A stretch of DNA of 64,000 nt from contig MZZL01000380.1 in NCBI GenBank assembly GCA_002749535.1, positions 620,001-684,000 on the forward strand. Direction: 5' to 3'. The notes below the pieces were generated by a model that made no database searches, was not told where the DNA came from, and was given only the letters and a program-made list of their open reading frames with translations. This document shows, one piece after another, positions 11,309 to 22,858 of this stretch. This DNA comes from Apophysomyces variabilis (lineage: Eukaryota; Mucoromycota; Mucoromycetes; Mucorales; Mucoraceae). The stretch's first letter is position 1; each line of letters opens with the position of its first letter. Made by a program: the position numbers and the translations under genes.

Positions 11309-11593
11309 TTATGATCCTTTGTAACTTATACTTGCTTTACCTTTTCGATCACCTTTTGCTCCATGAGTAACTTCTTGTTCTTGCCATTTCTCTTCATGAG
11401 GTCTATCATATACCTCCTCCACATGAGTGGCAGCTTCTTTATTACGTGGCTTTGCATGAACCACAGATGCGGTCTTGAGGTTACGACCTATATACAAAAG
11501 GCGTTTAAGACCCGGTATTCTTAGAACTCAGCATTCTGTTGTACCAAGGTCATTCCTAGTACGAACGTATCTATCGTCGCGGTTTTCGGCCAT
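11309..11593 (-). CDS. Small hydrophilic hypothetical protein, two exons
   Basis: ATG at 11593 opens a first exon of 16 codons (MAENRDDRYVRTRNDL). It ends at a GTACAA donor and joins, after an intron of about 57 nt ending TATATAG, to an exon finishing at TAA 11309-11311. The junction restores a Gly codon in phase 1. The product of about 75 residues is very hydrophilic and rich in Lys, Glu and His, with no membrane segment or known motif. It resembles small stress-associated or intrinsically disordered proteins in composition only. Confidence 0.45.
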
Positions 11594-11930
11594 AATGAAT
11601 ATATTAAGTAATGTCCACATCCTATTCTCCTTTATTTATTATATAGCTTTTCCCCATTTAATGCGGTTATAATGATGTAATAATCTCGTATATGTCATGT
11701 GATAAGTTCGCTTTAGTTTTGTTTCGGATGATTTTTTTGTGGAGGAGTGTTTGTTGTTGTTGCGCGTCAGATCTGACTTTTTGAATGACAGTTCAACGCA
11801 AGCAGAGTCAGGCACTGCTACTTTTGGAATACCTGAGCCTTCCAATACAAACACCGCTAAATTTTTTTTCTTTGCTGATGAATTCAGCTCCGCTACAAAC
11901 ACGGTTTCTTTTTTTTTCCAACAAGTCGCG

Positions 11931-11938
11931 TATAAATA
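11931..11938 (+). promoter_or_regulatory. TATA box of the cyclophilin gene
   Basis: TATAAATA lies 53 bp upstream of the cyclophilin start codon, after a T-rich tract near 11910. This position fits a strongly expressed housekeeping gene with a short leader. Confidence 0.5.
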
Positions 11939-11991
11939 TCTTCATTCTCTTCTTTTAGAGAAACGGCTCTTTTGTACCGCTATCAATAATC

Positions 11992-12652
11992 ATGGCTAAC
12001 CCTAAAGTGAGTGGTATCCGCTTTAATACAGAAAGTTGTTCTTATATTGCCACAGGTCTATTTCGATATGGCCATCAACGGCCAGCCCGCTGGCGTAAGT
12101 GATGAAAAACTCATAATGTAGCAATTTTGTGGTAACATACTTGTCAACTTAGCGCATTGTGTTCGAGCTCTTCGCCGATGTGGTCCCCAAGACTGCTGAG
12201 AACTTCCGTGCTCTCTGCACTGGTGAGATGGGCTTTGGCTATAAGGATAGCAAGTTCCACCGTATCATTCCTCAGTTCATGCTCCAGGGTGGTGACTTCA
12301 CCTGCGGCAATGGCACTGGTGGCAAGTCTATCTACGGCGAAAAGTTCGCCGATGAGAACTTCCAGCTTAAGCACACTGGTCCCGGTCTCTTGTCCATGGC
12401 CAATGCTGGTCCCAACACCAACGGCTCCCAGTTTTTCATCACTACCGTGACCACCAGCTGGTTGGATGGTAAGCACGTCGTTTTCGGGAAGGTTACTGAA
12501 GGGTAAGTCATCGTGTTTGGTGCAAAGGTAAAGATACGAGTCTTGACACGTATTTCTTTAGTATGGACGTCGTCAAGACCATCGAAGGTTTGGGCTCAAA
12601 GTCTGGTACCCCGCAGAAGGAGATCAAGATCGCCGACTGCGGTCAGCTGTAA
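11992..12652 (+). CDS. CPR1: Cyclophilin A, peptidyl-prolyl cis-trans isomerase
   Basis: Four exons, 11992-12006, 12056-12094, 12153-12502 and 12562-12652, give a 164-residue protein, the normal size of cytosolic cyclophilin A. The active-site strand [15 protein letters not shown] carries the catalytic Arg. [20 protein letters not shown] forms the proline pocket, and [10 protein letters not shown] carries the Trp that binds cyclosporin A. The enzyme catalyses prolyl bond isomerisation in protein folding and is the cytosolic cyclosporin target. Codons here are notably C-ending compared with neighbouring genes (for example repeated GTC, ACC and AAC), a sign of high expression. There is no signal peptide or C-terminal extension. 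The first exon codes for only five residues, which is easy to miss in automated annotation. Confidence 0.97.
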
Positions 12653-13042
12653 ACGTTTCTCATGAGCAAATAAAAAGAGATCGTGAATCTTTTGTAAGAC
12701 AGTTTGGTCCCTCTCTTTCTCTGTTAAGGAAAACTATAAATGCATACCGTAATTTGTATCTGTGTGTTGGCGATCTATTAGTTACATTTTTGTGTTTGCG
12801 CGGTACTCTCACGCTCAGTTCTGTTGTGCAAGTGAAAGTTCTGTTTCATGCAGAATAACTGAAAAGTCGTCGTATACGCGATGTCCCATGAAAAAACAAA
12901 GGAAGGCCTTACCTTTTGAGGCTGCGAACACGTATCAAAGTTTGTCCCGTACCATGCACACGTTTAATTGGCTGAGACTTATTCCCGCAAGTGTCATCTT
13001 TTGGACTGGGTCCCTCCAATGCAGGCAGACACGTTCGGCACC

Positions 13043-14257
13043 ATGTCGGTCAAAGGCTTGCTAATCGATCTCAGTGGCACCATCCACATTGACTCCAAAT
13101 TAATTCCTGGTGTTGCTGAAACCATAACAAGATTGAGAGCTAGCAAGATTCCATTCCGGTAACCAATTCACCACTTTTTGCTCCTTATGCACAAACTCAA
13201 ACTAAAGGTCAAACAAAGGTTTGCCACGAATACTACCAAATTATCTTCGGGCCGTCTGGTACAGCAGCTAAACGAACTTGGCTTACAAGTTGAACCCCAT
13301 GAGGTAAGTCTTTTATTTTTAAGACGAAGCAATGCCTAATGTACTCATGCTCGCTATTTTAACGAAGGTGTTCACATCTCTTTCAGCGTGCCGAGATCTG
13401 GTACGGACACGTCAACTGCGGTAATATAATACATCCCATCGTACAGTAGATTGATCAAACAAAAAAAGCCCTCTCTTTTTTATGGAGGACGCGGCATTGG
13501 AGGAGTTCACTGGAATAGACACGGAAAACCCCAACGCTATCGTAGTGGGATTAGCTCCCTCAAAATTTAATTATGAATACGTATGCATGAAAAAGGACTT
13601 TGACGCAGGATTTGAAACAGTTACTAGACTGCACAATAGATGAACAGGGCTTTTCGCTTGCTGATGCAAAAGCCAGGATCAGTACCACTAATTGCAGTTC
13701 ATAAAGCAAAATATTTTGCGGATAAAGACGAAGCTCTGTCGCTAGGGCCCGGCGCCTTCGTACAAGGTAGTCAAGGGAAAGTTAGGAAATGAGCGATTTC
13801 TGATGATGTACATAGCTCTCGAGTTTGCCACTGGCGAAAAGGCTTCAGTGGTTGGAAAGCCGTCCAAAAACTTTCTGGAGCTGGCACTTCGACAGATGTG
13901 AGCAGGAATCTTTCTACGTTTCGTAATGATTACTTACGATATTCCCAGTGGCATGGAAAATACACCGGAAGATGTAGCTATCATTGGTGACGATATCAAT
14001 AACGACTTAGGGGTAAGTCTCACAGATACCAGTTGTTTGCGCTTAATGCATATATTTAGGGCGGAGCTTTGGAATGTGGATTGCACCGATACCTTGGTAA
14101 GTTGATATAATTTACCAAATGAAGTTATTGAAATTATACAGTGCGCACTGGAAAGTACAGACACGGAGACGAGGATAAAACAGACAGACGTAAGCTGAAG
14201 ATTGTTGATTCAGTTGTCGACGCCATCGAAGATATACTGTCCCAACAATCACAATAA
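13043..14257 (+). CDS. HAD-superfamily hydrolase, HDHD2/LHPP type
   Basis: Seven to eight short exons between ATG 13043 and TAA 14255-14257 read in frame across good splice sites. Motif I is [12 protein letters not shown], where the second Asp of the usual DxD is Ser; DLSGT is normal for the HDHD2 subfamily. [13 protein letters not shown] is motif II with the cap entry. [40 protein letters not shown] (motif III Lys) and [16 protein letters not shown] (motif IV acids) follow in family order, then [12 protein letters not shown]. Length, about 260 residues, fits HDHD2, a phosphatase of unsettled substrate related to LHPP. The start could instead be an in-frame ATG at 13019, which would add eight residues; 13043 matches the usual N-terminus. 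Confidence 0.9.
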
Positions 14258-14856
14258 ACTATTCCTATTGAATGAATTAGACCTTGCAGTAAGGGATTGA
14301 AAGAGTGATCTCTTACGGAGAAATGCAAGCCAGGGACGTGCCGTCAATTTTTTTTAAGAAGCGGCCGGGCAATTCGATCTTTCAATCATAAAGTCCAGTG
14401 TATTTCAGAAAATAAAGATACCATAGGCCATATCATATCGTTGCTCTTGGGAGTCATGCAGATAGAACCCATTAGTTACCAGTGATCGCTGATAGAGGTA
14501 TTTTGCAGAGAATATGATCTGGGACATAATACGTAATTAGTCCGATTGGACATTGAGTATATATTATAGAAGACTAATAAGAACAGACTGTGAGTAGACT
14601 ATGATATGAAAGTGCCTTGTCCCTGAACGAAACCAGGGCACAGCATTTTTGTGCCACAGTCACCCTTCCAGACGCAATTGTTACCTAATTTTCTTCTTCT
14701 GCTCTTCTGCAGGAAAAGTAGATGAACACAGATTTCCATAGCTTTTCACTTCTTTCATAGTATATATAATATAACTCTCAAAGAAATTGATAGAAAAAGG
14801 CACCATCACATCTTCTATACTTCATCCGCTCAATATACTTGCAGACGGAAACAACG
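14258..14856. other. Spacer and leader before dynactin p150
   Basis: About 600 bp with no ORF of note. A TATATATAATATA stretch at about 14761-14773 lies 84 bp before the p150 start codon and may act as its TATA element. The left part is the 3' region of the HAD gene. Confidence 0.4.
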
Positions 14857-17800
14857 ATGTCTGGAATGGAGCAAACTAGACGCCTTTCGGTTTACAGTAC
14901 ATCTCGTAATGGCAATCCTGCGGCCACGAACAATGCTGTGGAGATTTCTTCGGAGCTTCGAGTGGGCGCTCGTGTTTTAGTTCAAGGGAAGATAGGCACC
15001 ATTCGTTATGTGGGAACTACAAGTTTTCAGACAGGCAAATGGATCGGTGTTGAGCTTGATGAACCACAAGGGAAAAACAGTGGTGTTGTTCAGGGAAAAC
15101 GATACTTCGACTGTCGGACTAACCACGGCATGTTTGTCCGGCCTAGTCAAATCAAGTCTTTGCCAGCTACGCAAAGTACAAGCGGCGAGGTAGAGTGATA
15201 ACGACCATCTGTTGAAGCTAAAGTACCCCCCCCCTATGTCCCGATTAGGAGGATGGTCAAGCTGGCACGGAAAACCATGGCGATTCGCTCCGATTCGCGC
15301 CCCCTCAAGATCCAAATCTTGCTGCAGCTCGATCGGCTCAACAAAAGACGCCATCCGCTTCAACAACGTTATTACCGTCGCGTATCTCCTCACCTTCACG
15401 TATCAGTCGATTACCACAACAACCACAAAAAGAGCCTACTCAGGTTAATACCGGGCTTCGTCGCCCAAGCTCAATGGTGGGTTCTCCTACTAGCGGTCGT
15501 AGCAAAGCCATCCCAACCGCGAGCACGACTAGTACGACGACGAGCCGCAAAATGAGTACATCTGGAAAACAGTTACCTGCTCGGCCAAGAGCTGGCACAC
15601 AGGATTCCGTAGCAGCATCCAGTCAAAGGGAGGCAAAGGAAAGGCAACTAGCAAAACTACGTTTACAGCAAACGCAACGTCTGCAAATGCTACAACAACA
15701 GCAGCAGCAGCAGCAAGAACTGGACGAAAATGACGAAGAAATGTTAGAGGAGGAGGAAGAGGCTGAAATGACTGGGGAAGACATCGATGAAGCAGAAGTA
15801 GAGGATGATCAAGTTGATGAGGAGGAAGAGGAAATTGAAGAGGAAGAGGAAGATATGGCACGATCGGAAGAAGAACAGGAATCTGAACAAGAGGAAACAT
15901 TGCCAACTCCAGAGAATGAAACAGCAGAACCTCAACCCCAGCCAAACAATTCCAGAGATTGGAGAGCTTCGCAAGCAGCCAATCGCGCACAACAACCCTA
16001 CGGTTCTCTCGCCACGAACATGCCTATCAGTAAATCAGAACAGGTTGGCATGGAAGAGAAATGTTTGGATGACGTTTGATCTGATACGTATTGCTAGATG
16101 ATTCCACTAAAAGAATATGAAGAATTGCGACTCAAATTGAAGATTCTTGAAACGAAAAGACAAGAAGATCGTGAACGGTACAGAGAGCATGAGAAAGTGA
16201 AGGAGGAAGCAGAGCAATTTCTTACTCTGCGCAACAAGCTGCAAGGTACGAAAAATAAGAGAGTTATCACAAACACTGAGGCCACAAAATAGATAAGATA
16301 TCCGAGCTTCAAAGGGATCTGCGTGAAACAAAACGTGAACTTAAAGATACAACATCTGAAAAAGAGATGTTCGAGTCAAAATACAATGACGTGATAGAAT
16401 CGCTGGAAATGATGACATTGGACAAGGAAGTGGCAGAGGAACGTGCGGAAAACCTGCAACAAGAGGTGAACGTGCTTAAAGATAAGATCGAAGAGATCAG
16501 CGTAGATCTAGACATTCTCAAGAAAGAAGCAGGTAGCTATGACAGTCCGGCAGAAAGCTGGTCTTGACATTAGTTTTTCGTAGATATTATGAACCGAGTT
16601 AGTGATAGAGAATGCGATGAAAAGACACCCTTAGAGGTGATTCAACTGGAGCGTCATAACGATCGTCTTAAGGAGGCGCTTGTGCGGTAAGGAATCCAGT
16701 ACATAAGTGTTTACGTTTTACTGATAAACTATAGCTTGCGCGATGCGACAACTGAGCATGAGGCTGATTTGAACCGCAAGATCAAAGCACTCGAGAAGGA
16801 AAACTACGAATTGGAAGAAATTAAAAGTTTGTTCTTTCGAAAAATATCGCTGATGACTAATATTTTATCTTTTCAGACCAGTACGAACGCGTCAAAGTCA
16901 AGTTAGAGATTGCAGAGACCCAGATCGAAGATCTTAAACAGCGATTGGATGATGCATTGGGTGCCGAGGACTTAGTGGAACAATTAACTGAAAAGAACCT
17001 GACCTTGACGGAAAAGATTGAGGAGATGCAGATGGCTGTAGATGATTTAGAAGCTCTTAAGGAACTCGCTGATGAATTGGAAGAGAATCACATCGAGACT
17101 GAGAAACAGCTCCAAGCAGAGATAGGTAATGCTTCTAATGGTATTTACCTTGCAGTAACACTATTATAGATCATCGAGATATGCTTCTTCGTGAGCAACT
17201 GGAAAGATTAAGATCTTCTGAGGAAACCAATGCTGACTATGAGGCCACGATTCAACAGTTTAGGGAGCTTGTTATGAACCTCCAAAGGTAAGTTGTGAAA
17301 AACGAGTGGAATAGAAGAGATCTAAGTAGGTTATAGTGATCTTGAACAACTTCGACATAAGGAAGAAAGCCAACAATCTGAGAAACAGTCATTGAGCAGT
17401 CAATCTCAAGCTATGATGTCTTTGAACTTACAACTGCAATCTACAGTTATGAAAGCTCAGGCTAAAGCCATCGACCTTGAGCTTCGTAAACTGGAAGCAG
17501 CACAAGCACAGGATCGTCTCAGTTACATCCAGGTAAAGATCCCGAAATCTTTTTCATCGATTAATTAGCTATTACAGCCTTATCTCCCCGACGCCTTCTT
17601 TAAAACCGAAAACGATCCGATTTCTTGCTTGCTTTTGTTTAAACGCTTGGTGTTCAAATCTGAGCTTATCATTAAGCATCTGGATCAAAACCATCCAATT
17701 AGTGAAAAAATCATGGATACTGTCGACGAAAATCTCGTATCTGTCTGTGAGGTAAGTCTCCCGATTTTGTTAGCTAGGATCTCTTATGTGCATCAGATGA

Positions 17801-20174
17801 GACAAAGAGCCGGATGGCTTAGTGACGTAGCGAAGCGCTTTGTCACGTTTATCAAGAACTGTAAACCAGATATCTTCACTAAGATGGGCCAGGTGTACCA
17901 TGATCTAGTTGGAACGGAAAGAAGGTTCGGGAATATGTGCATGGATTGCATGTTAACAGAAAGCATGATTGCAGATTGAATGGCATAGTAGAGCTATTGA
18001 GGACAGACGAAGTGAACGAGAGCGAATGTTTAGTTGAATTACAACGGTAAAAGTGGACCGTTTCCAAGCATAATTCACTCAAACTTCGGATAGAATGATT
18101 GCTCAGCTTGAGCACCTTACTGAAGTGTACCTGGTTCAGAATGGCGAGAACAACCACGCCGATCAATTCTTCGGTTTAACACGAGCCCTTGACCTTAACG
18201 CAGATAGAATGATAGTGGAATTGACCTTTGTGAGACAGACTGTTGAAAATGCAGCAAAGAACGAAGGTAATATCTTGTGAAACGTGTGTACTTAGCTAAC
18301 AATTCTCGTTCAGACATCAATATCACCGAAGGATTAGAGAGATTGGATTACGATTATCTAGAGCCACTATCCCGACTTGTTGTTCAAGCCAAGAGCAGTA
18401 AGATTATGGCCAAGTAAGACCTTCATAATCGTAAAAAGACGAGATTAATGTTTAATTTCAATCTAGGAAACTTCTCCGTCGACTTGACGATCTATCTGAA
18501 CAAGCATTGACACTAAAGGCGGAGCATCTACATCGATATAAGACTTTGTACGCCATCAGTTCGAAGTTGAGCCGATTCTGCTTCGAGGTATGCAACCATT
18601 GGCTGACAATCCCTTTTCTGATAAAGTATGCTTCAGACGTATAAACAAATTACTGCATATGTGGATGCCAAACGCGGAAGTAAAGAGGAAATCAGTCTGG
18701 GAATTATTCAGCAGATCGTATACAGCAAAGCTAACGATATCTTGGAGATCGCGGAGAGTTCCATGTGGGAGGGTTGTCTGAAAACATTAAACTCTCTGAT
18801 TAATGAACTTAAGAACACAACTACAAGAGTAGAGAACGATAACAAGATGGATAAGAGTAATCAACGGTTAGCTACATCGATTATCAACTGATCCTTTTTT
18901 CTTTTTTTTTTTTTGGTTTAGTTTCGAGCGATGTCCCACCATGGCTTCAGCGTGCGTCAGACATGCAAGCCGATGTTGTAGTCAGTCATGATATGGAACG
19001 CAAGCTACAGCAACATGGCGAAGAAATTGTAAAACTCATTAAGGACATCAAACTGAAAGTAAAGTGTTGGAAAATTGAATGCCCCTCCCTCTCCGGAACT
19101 AACGTATACACAGGATCAAGCGTTACAAGAGGCATCTGTGAAGGTGGAGCTTCTCGAAAAGCGCATGGAAACGGTGAAAAAGCAAGCTGATCAGATAAGC
19201 AACCTGGAAGAAGATCTTCGAAAAGCGCAATCGCAGCAGCAGGTATACTCCGAGGCATTAGAGAATCTGCAGACAGAATACAACGCGCTTCAGAATCAGC
19301 ACAACCAGTTGAAGAAGACAGCTACTAAGAAGGAAGAGAAACGCTTATCAGCGCCAAAGAAATCCGACTTTGAGCTACCGGAGACTACTGAAGAGAAGGG
19401 TGAACCTAGCGACTACCGTGAATTGGTCAGTCAGGTATGTCCAGGAGTTAGTCATCTGTAATCTGTGAAGCTAAAGTGTCAATTGTATAGTTGGAGACTC
19501 TTAAGGCCGCCACCCGCTATCTACGTGCCGAGAATGTGCATCTCAAGAGCTATGACATTGCAAGAAGCCTCAATATTGAAGAATTAGCTGAAGTTGGCAC
19601 CTTGAAGATCGCGGCAGAAAAAGAGGACGTGAAGAATTCAGAAGATGAGGCTACATCCGATGAGAGTAAACCCGACAAGCAAGCGCTAATACGGTCAGTT
19701 GCGTTGGAAACACGTGTACTTCTTAAGGACGTGCGAATTGCCAGCGCCTCTCCCAAGGTTGTTTCGCTTTCGACAGATCGCCGTGGCGGTCAATGGCAGA
19801 GAATGAAGAATATGCCCGATTATCAATACCAAGCGCAACAATCAGTATTACATACCCTAAAGAACCGTAGTGAACAGCTGCGAGCGAAGATGGAAAGGCT
19901 TCAAAAGGAATACGAACAGGAAAAGGGTGAACCTTTGGCTACGAAGAATGGAGCAAAGGCAAGCATGTATTCTATCGTCCAGTATACTCATGTTTTGTTT
20001 GTTTTCATGCAGGTATTACAACAAGGATCTGCTATGTTATCACAATTGGCAAGGATCCAGATTCCTCGTTTGATATCTTCTGCAGGCATGCTAACCTCAC
20101 ATACCCCACGCCGTTGTATACAACTGCAAAGTGCAGCCGAGTTTGAACGTATACACAATGTGTTTATCCGCTAA
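14857..20174 (+). CDS. Dynactin subunit p150-Glued
   Basis: A long multi-exon gene. Exon 1 (14857-15189) holds the CAP-Gly domain: VGARVLVQGKIGTIRYVG, WIGVELDEPQGKNSG and VQGKRYF, which binds microtubule plus ends and EB1/CLIP partners. Exon 2 (15249-16043) is a basic Ser/Thr/Pro linker followed by poly-Gln and a Glu/Asp-rich tract. Exon 3 opens at 16098 with a long coiled coil that includes EEISVDLDILKKEA, the conserved dynein-binding coil (CC1). A globular middle and second coiled coil follow, ending in AEFERIHNVFIR at 20174. Dynactin activates cytoplasmic dynein for retrograde nuclear and vesicle transport in hyphae. An in-frame ATG at 14839 would add six residues. Introns are about 45-70 nt; one near the end begins with GC rather than GT. 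Not every internal junction was fixed, so the exact protein length is uncertain (about 1,250-1,350 residues). Confidence 0.9.
15694..15905 (+). repeat. Poly-Gln and acidic low-complexity coding tract in dynactin p150
   Basis: CAA/CAG codons encode a run of eight Gln, followed by about 60 residues dominated by Glu and Asp (GAG/GAA/GAT runs). The tract separates the CAP-Gly and basic linker from the coiled coil. It produces long antisense ORFs that should not be annotated. Such repeats are prone to length variation between strains. Confidence 0.7.
19959..20012 (+). other. GC-AG intron in dynactin p150, 54 nt
   Basis: AAAG|GCAAGC at 19955-19964 matches the strong consensus of GC-type donors, and the stretch ends in a T-rich tract and GCAG. 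Its length is a multiple of three and it has no stop, so a translation through it looks open. The inserted 18 residues would be hydrophobic (YSIVQYTHVLFVFMQ), out of character with the hydrophilic coiled-coil surroundings. I therefore read it as an intron. Confidence 0.65.
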
Positions 20175-20318
20175 AATGATATCTTGTTTTGTGCAAATCA
20201 ATTATACTACATATTAAAAAAAGGAATTCCTTTTGTTTTTTAAGCAATAATGAAATGAACTTATTTATTATGATAACTGAAAGAGAAAGAAAAAAATGAA
20301 CAAAAGCAAGATCATGAT

Positions 20319-21637
20319 TTAAGCGAAAGCAGCAGCTACTTTTTGTTGCTGTTGTTGGTAGACTGGTGTCTGGATACCAGTTCGTTTCACCTTTTCGGCA
20401 CGGACGAGACCCAAGAAATCTTCGAAGAGATATTCTGTATCTTGAGGGCCACCCTTTGCTTCTGGATGGAATTGGACGGAGAAGATGGGTTTCGTTTTGT
20501 GTTGGATCCCTTCGTTGGAGCCATCGTTGGCATTAACGAACATGCGTTTCCAGTCTTTAGGCATGGCGCTGTCATCAAGGGCATAGCCATGGTTTTGGGA
20601 GGTGATGTAGCAGAGACCGGTATCGACGTGTAAGGCAGGTTGGTTGTGACCACGGTTGCCAAAGGGTAGCTTGTAGACGTTCAATCCGGCGGCCATACCG
20701 AGGAGTAGATTACCCATACAGATACCGAAAATCGGCTTGTTAAAGTGATCGATGGCGACCTTTAGGTTCTTGATTGTTTCAGTGCATGTCACTGGACTAC
20801 CGGGACCATTTGAAATGAAGAGACCATCGAACTGGTCAGCAACCTGGTTGAAGTCGAAATCATGTGGCAAAACGGTGACACTTGCTCCTCGCTTCGTCAG
20901 ACAACGCAAGATGTTTTGTTTCACACCACAGTCGATGACGGCGATCTTGACGTCACCGGAAGGATTGTATTGTATTGGCGTCTTGGTGGAGACCTTGGCA
21001 ACCAAGTGTTCGGCATTTGGATCAGGGAACTCGGTGATGCCATCATTTTCTCCGACGACGATCTGACTGAGGGTGGAACCTTGTTCACGAAGCAGATGGG
21101 TCAAAGCGCGTGTATCAATGCCTGTGATAGCTGGGACATCAAAGCGTTTGCACCATTCCCCGAGGGATTCGACAGCAGTCCAATGGGAGTACTGTGTAGC
21201 ATAATCATTGACAACGATGCCTGAGACTTGGATGCGGTCGGACTCAAAATATTTGTACAGACCAAATTCGTCTTTGACTTGACCTGGCACGCCATAGTTA
21301 CCTAAAAAGGGAAGAATGAATTTAAGAAACGGTAAAATGGTGAATACAGGAAAGGGAAAAAAAACCAAGATATCTTACCGATGAGGGGTTGAGTAAAGAC
21401 TAAGATCTGACCAGTATAAGAGGGATCGGTCATGGATTCAGGATAACCCACGAGCGAGGTAGTGAAGACGGCTTCACCAGCGACCGATTTCTCGGCACCG
21501 AAGGAAGTACCTTTGAAGATTTGACCTGATTTCAGCTTGAGAGCGGCAGCAGTAGAGGCAGCAGCGATGGTTGTAGAAAAGGTACGCTGATGCATACCAG
21601 CACGAAGAGCAGATTGGATAGATTTAGACAAGAGCAT
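20319..21637 (-). CDS. CPA1: Carbamoyl-phosphate synthase, arginine-specific small (glutaminase) subunit
   Basis: Two exons, 21637-21379 and 21301-20319, encode 413 residues. The Arg/Ser/Ala-rich N-terminus ([21 protein letters not shown]) looks like a mitochondrial targeting signal. The CarA N-domain follows ([23 protein letters not shown]). The class I glutamine amidotransferase domain starts near FISNGPGSP. The nucleophile Cys is in [15 protein letters not shown], and the His-Glu pair in [13 protein letters not shown]. The subunit takes ammonia from glutamine and passes it to the large subunit for carbamoyl phosphate in arginine synthesis. Canonical small subunits read GICLGHQ; here it is GICMGNL, as in the GNL stretch of urea-cycle-type CPS, while the catalytic triad is intact. 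A spliced attenuator uORF precedes the gene. The start is in a good context (A at -3). Confidence 0.93.
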
Positions 21638-21676
21638 TTTGTTTGTAATTGTGTGTTTGTTGTTTGATGGAGGGAT

Positions 21677-21817
21677 TTAAAAACTTCCAGAGGATTTCCA
21701 GACTAGAAAATGACAGAATTAAGTTTTGCATGCTCATGGCGCGCTTTTTCATCCAAGAGACTTACTGTGATCGCAAATATAATCGGCTGAGCACTTTTCG
21801 AAGGCGTGAATGTACAT
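21677..21817 (-). promoter_or_regulatory. Spliced upstream ORF encoding an arginine attenuator peptide (AAP)
   Basis: ATG at 21817-21815 opens exon 1 (21817-21766). A 63-nt intron (21765-21703, GTAAGT to TTTTCTAG) splits codon 18, and exon 2 (21702-21677) ends at TAA. The 25-residue product contains D12-Y-I-C-D-H-I-W19-K-S-S. Known fungal CPA1/arg-2 attenuator peptides carry D-Y-[LI]-S-D-H-[LI]-W-[RK] at the same place, and the yeast form continues with K-T-S-S. Asp12 and Trp19 fall at the same residue numbers as in the Neurospora peptide. With high arginine, such a nascent peptide stalls the ribosome at the uORF stop and blocks CPA1 translation. The uORF ATG is in a poor context (C at -3) and the CPA1 ATG, 39 nt after the uORF stop, in a good one. 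That is the arrangement needed for leaky scanning at low arginine. Confidence 0.88.
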
Positions 21818-22827
21818 AAGCGGACTTGACGTCTCTCTCTTAAGGGTTGTGTTTTGTTTGAATATGGATACAGAAGAGAAATAAAAAAGTTCTTTTTCTT
21901 TCTCTTTTGTTGCCTTGTTGTAGTTTGTTGCTTTAAAAAACTGAAAGAAAAGAGTTCAGAACAGAGAACAATGAGATGGGTTATATTTATAGTGGGAAAG
22001 GAAACTGGGACTGTTAGATTGAATGACACATCCTGACGACCTAGGGTTTGATAAGACGAAAAAGGAAAGGCCTCATCGTGAAAGTCCTTTTGATTGGCAC
22101 TCAGCCATACTTTGTTAACCGAAAAACCTAAGACCTTTTTTTTTCTTAATATTCTAGGAACCAGTCTTCTTCATTGGTTTGTCTTCTTATGGTAAAAAGG
22201 GAAAAAAATTAAAGAAAGCACAACTGAGATAGTGGGATAAGTTTGAAGATGAAAACCAAATCAATCAGTTTTCTTAAATAATATGATCATCCTCCAAAGA
22301 TCACGTCAGTAACCAGTCTATCTTCGCAAGAATTGTTTCTAATCCCAAAATGAAAGAAAAGAAAGGAAATGGGGGAGTTGTTTGATTTATGGGGGGAGAT
22401 ACACAAAGACAGAGAGAGATAGAGAGAGAAAGAGAGCAGTAGATAATGTATCATACTAAAACGGACAACATACAGAATTTTTTTTTCTTTTTCCCTTTTA
22501 TTTTCTTTGTCTGTATACATATATGTATATCTGAGTGTATGTGTGTATGTAAGAGAGAGAAGAAGAAGAAGAAGAAGGGGAAGGGGGAAAATGGTGAAGT
22601 AAGGCAGGTAGGAAAGGCAGGGGAGGAAAAGGAACCAGGCTCGGGATTTCCGAAATGATGTCCGGTGCATTGGGTTACCCACGCAAAGCGAGCCGAAAGA
22701 GAGATAAAGGTCCTCTTTTTTTTTTCATATGACATCAATGAGTGTGTATAGGCCCAAGTGAATACAAAACGGTAAAGAGAGACGAGACACCGTCGAGGAT
22801 AGTGTGTTCACATTCGATGCCATATAT

Positions 22828-22858
<31 letters not shown>

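Noticed and set aside
12144..12476. 110-codon minus-strand ORF in cyclophilin
   Set aside because: Antisense shadow of a conserved exon.
15529..15990. 153-codon minus-strand ORF opposite the dynactin acidic tract
   Set aside because: Arises from antisense of Gln and Glu codon runs; Leu/Pro low complexity only.
21624..21752. Another uORF before CPA1 with LWKFLN
   Set aside because: It first looked attenuator-like, but it lies largely inside the canonical leader intron and overlaps the CPA1 start; the spliced uORF at 21677-21817 fits far better.
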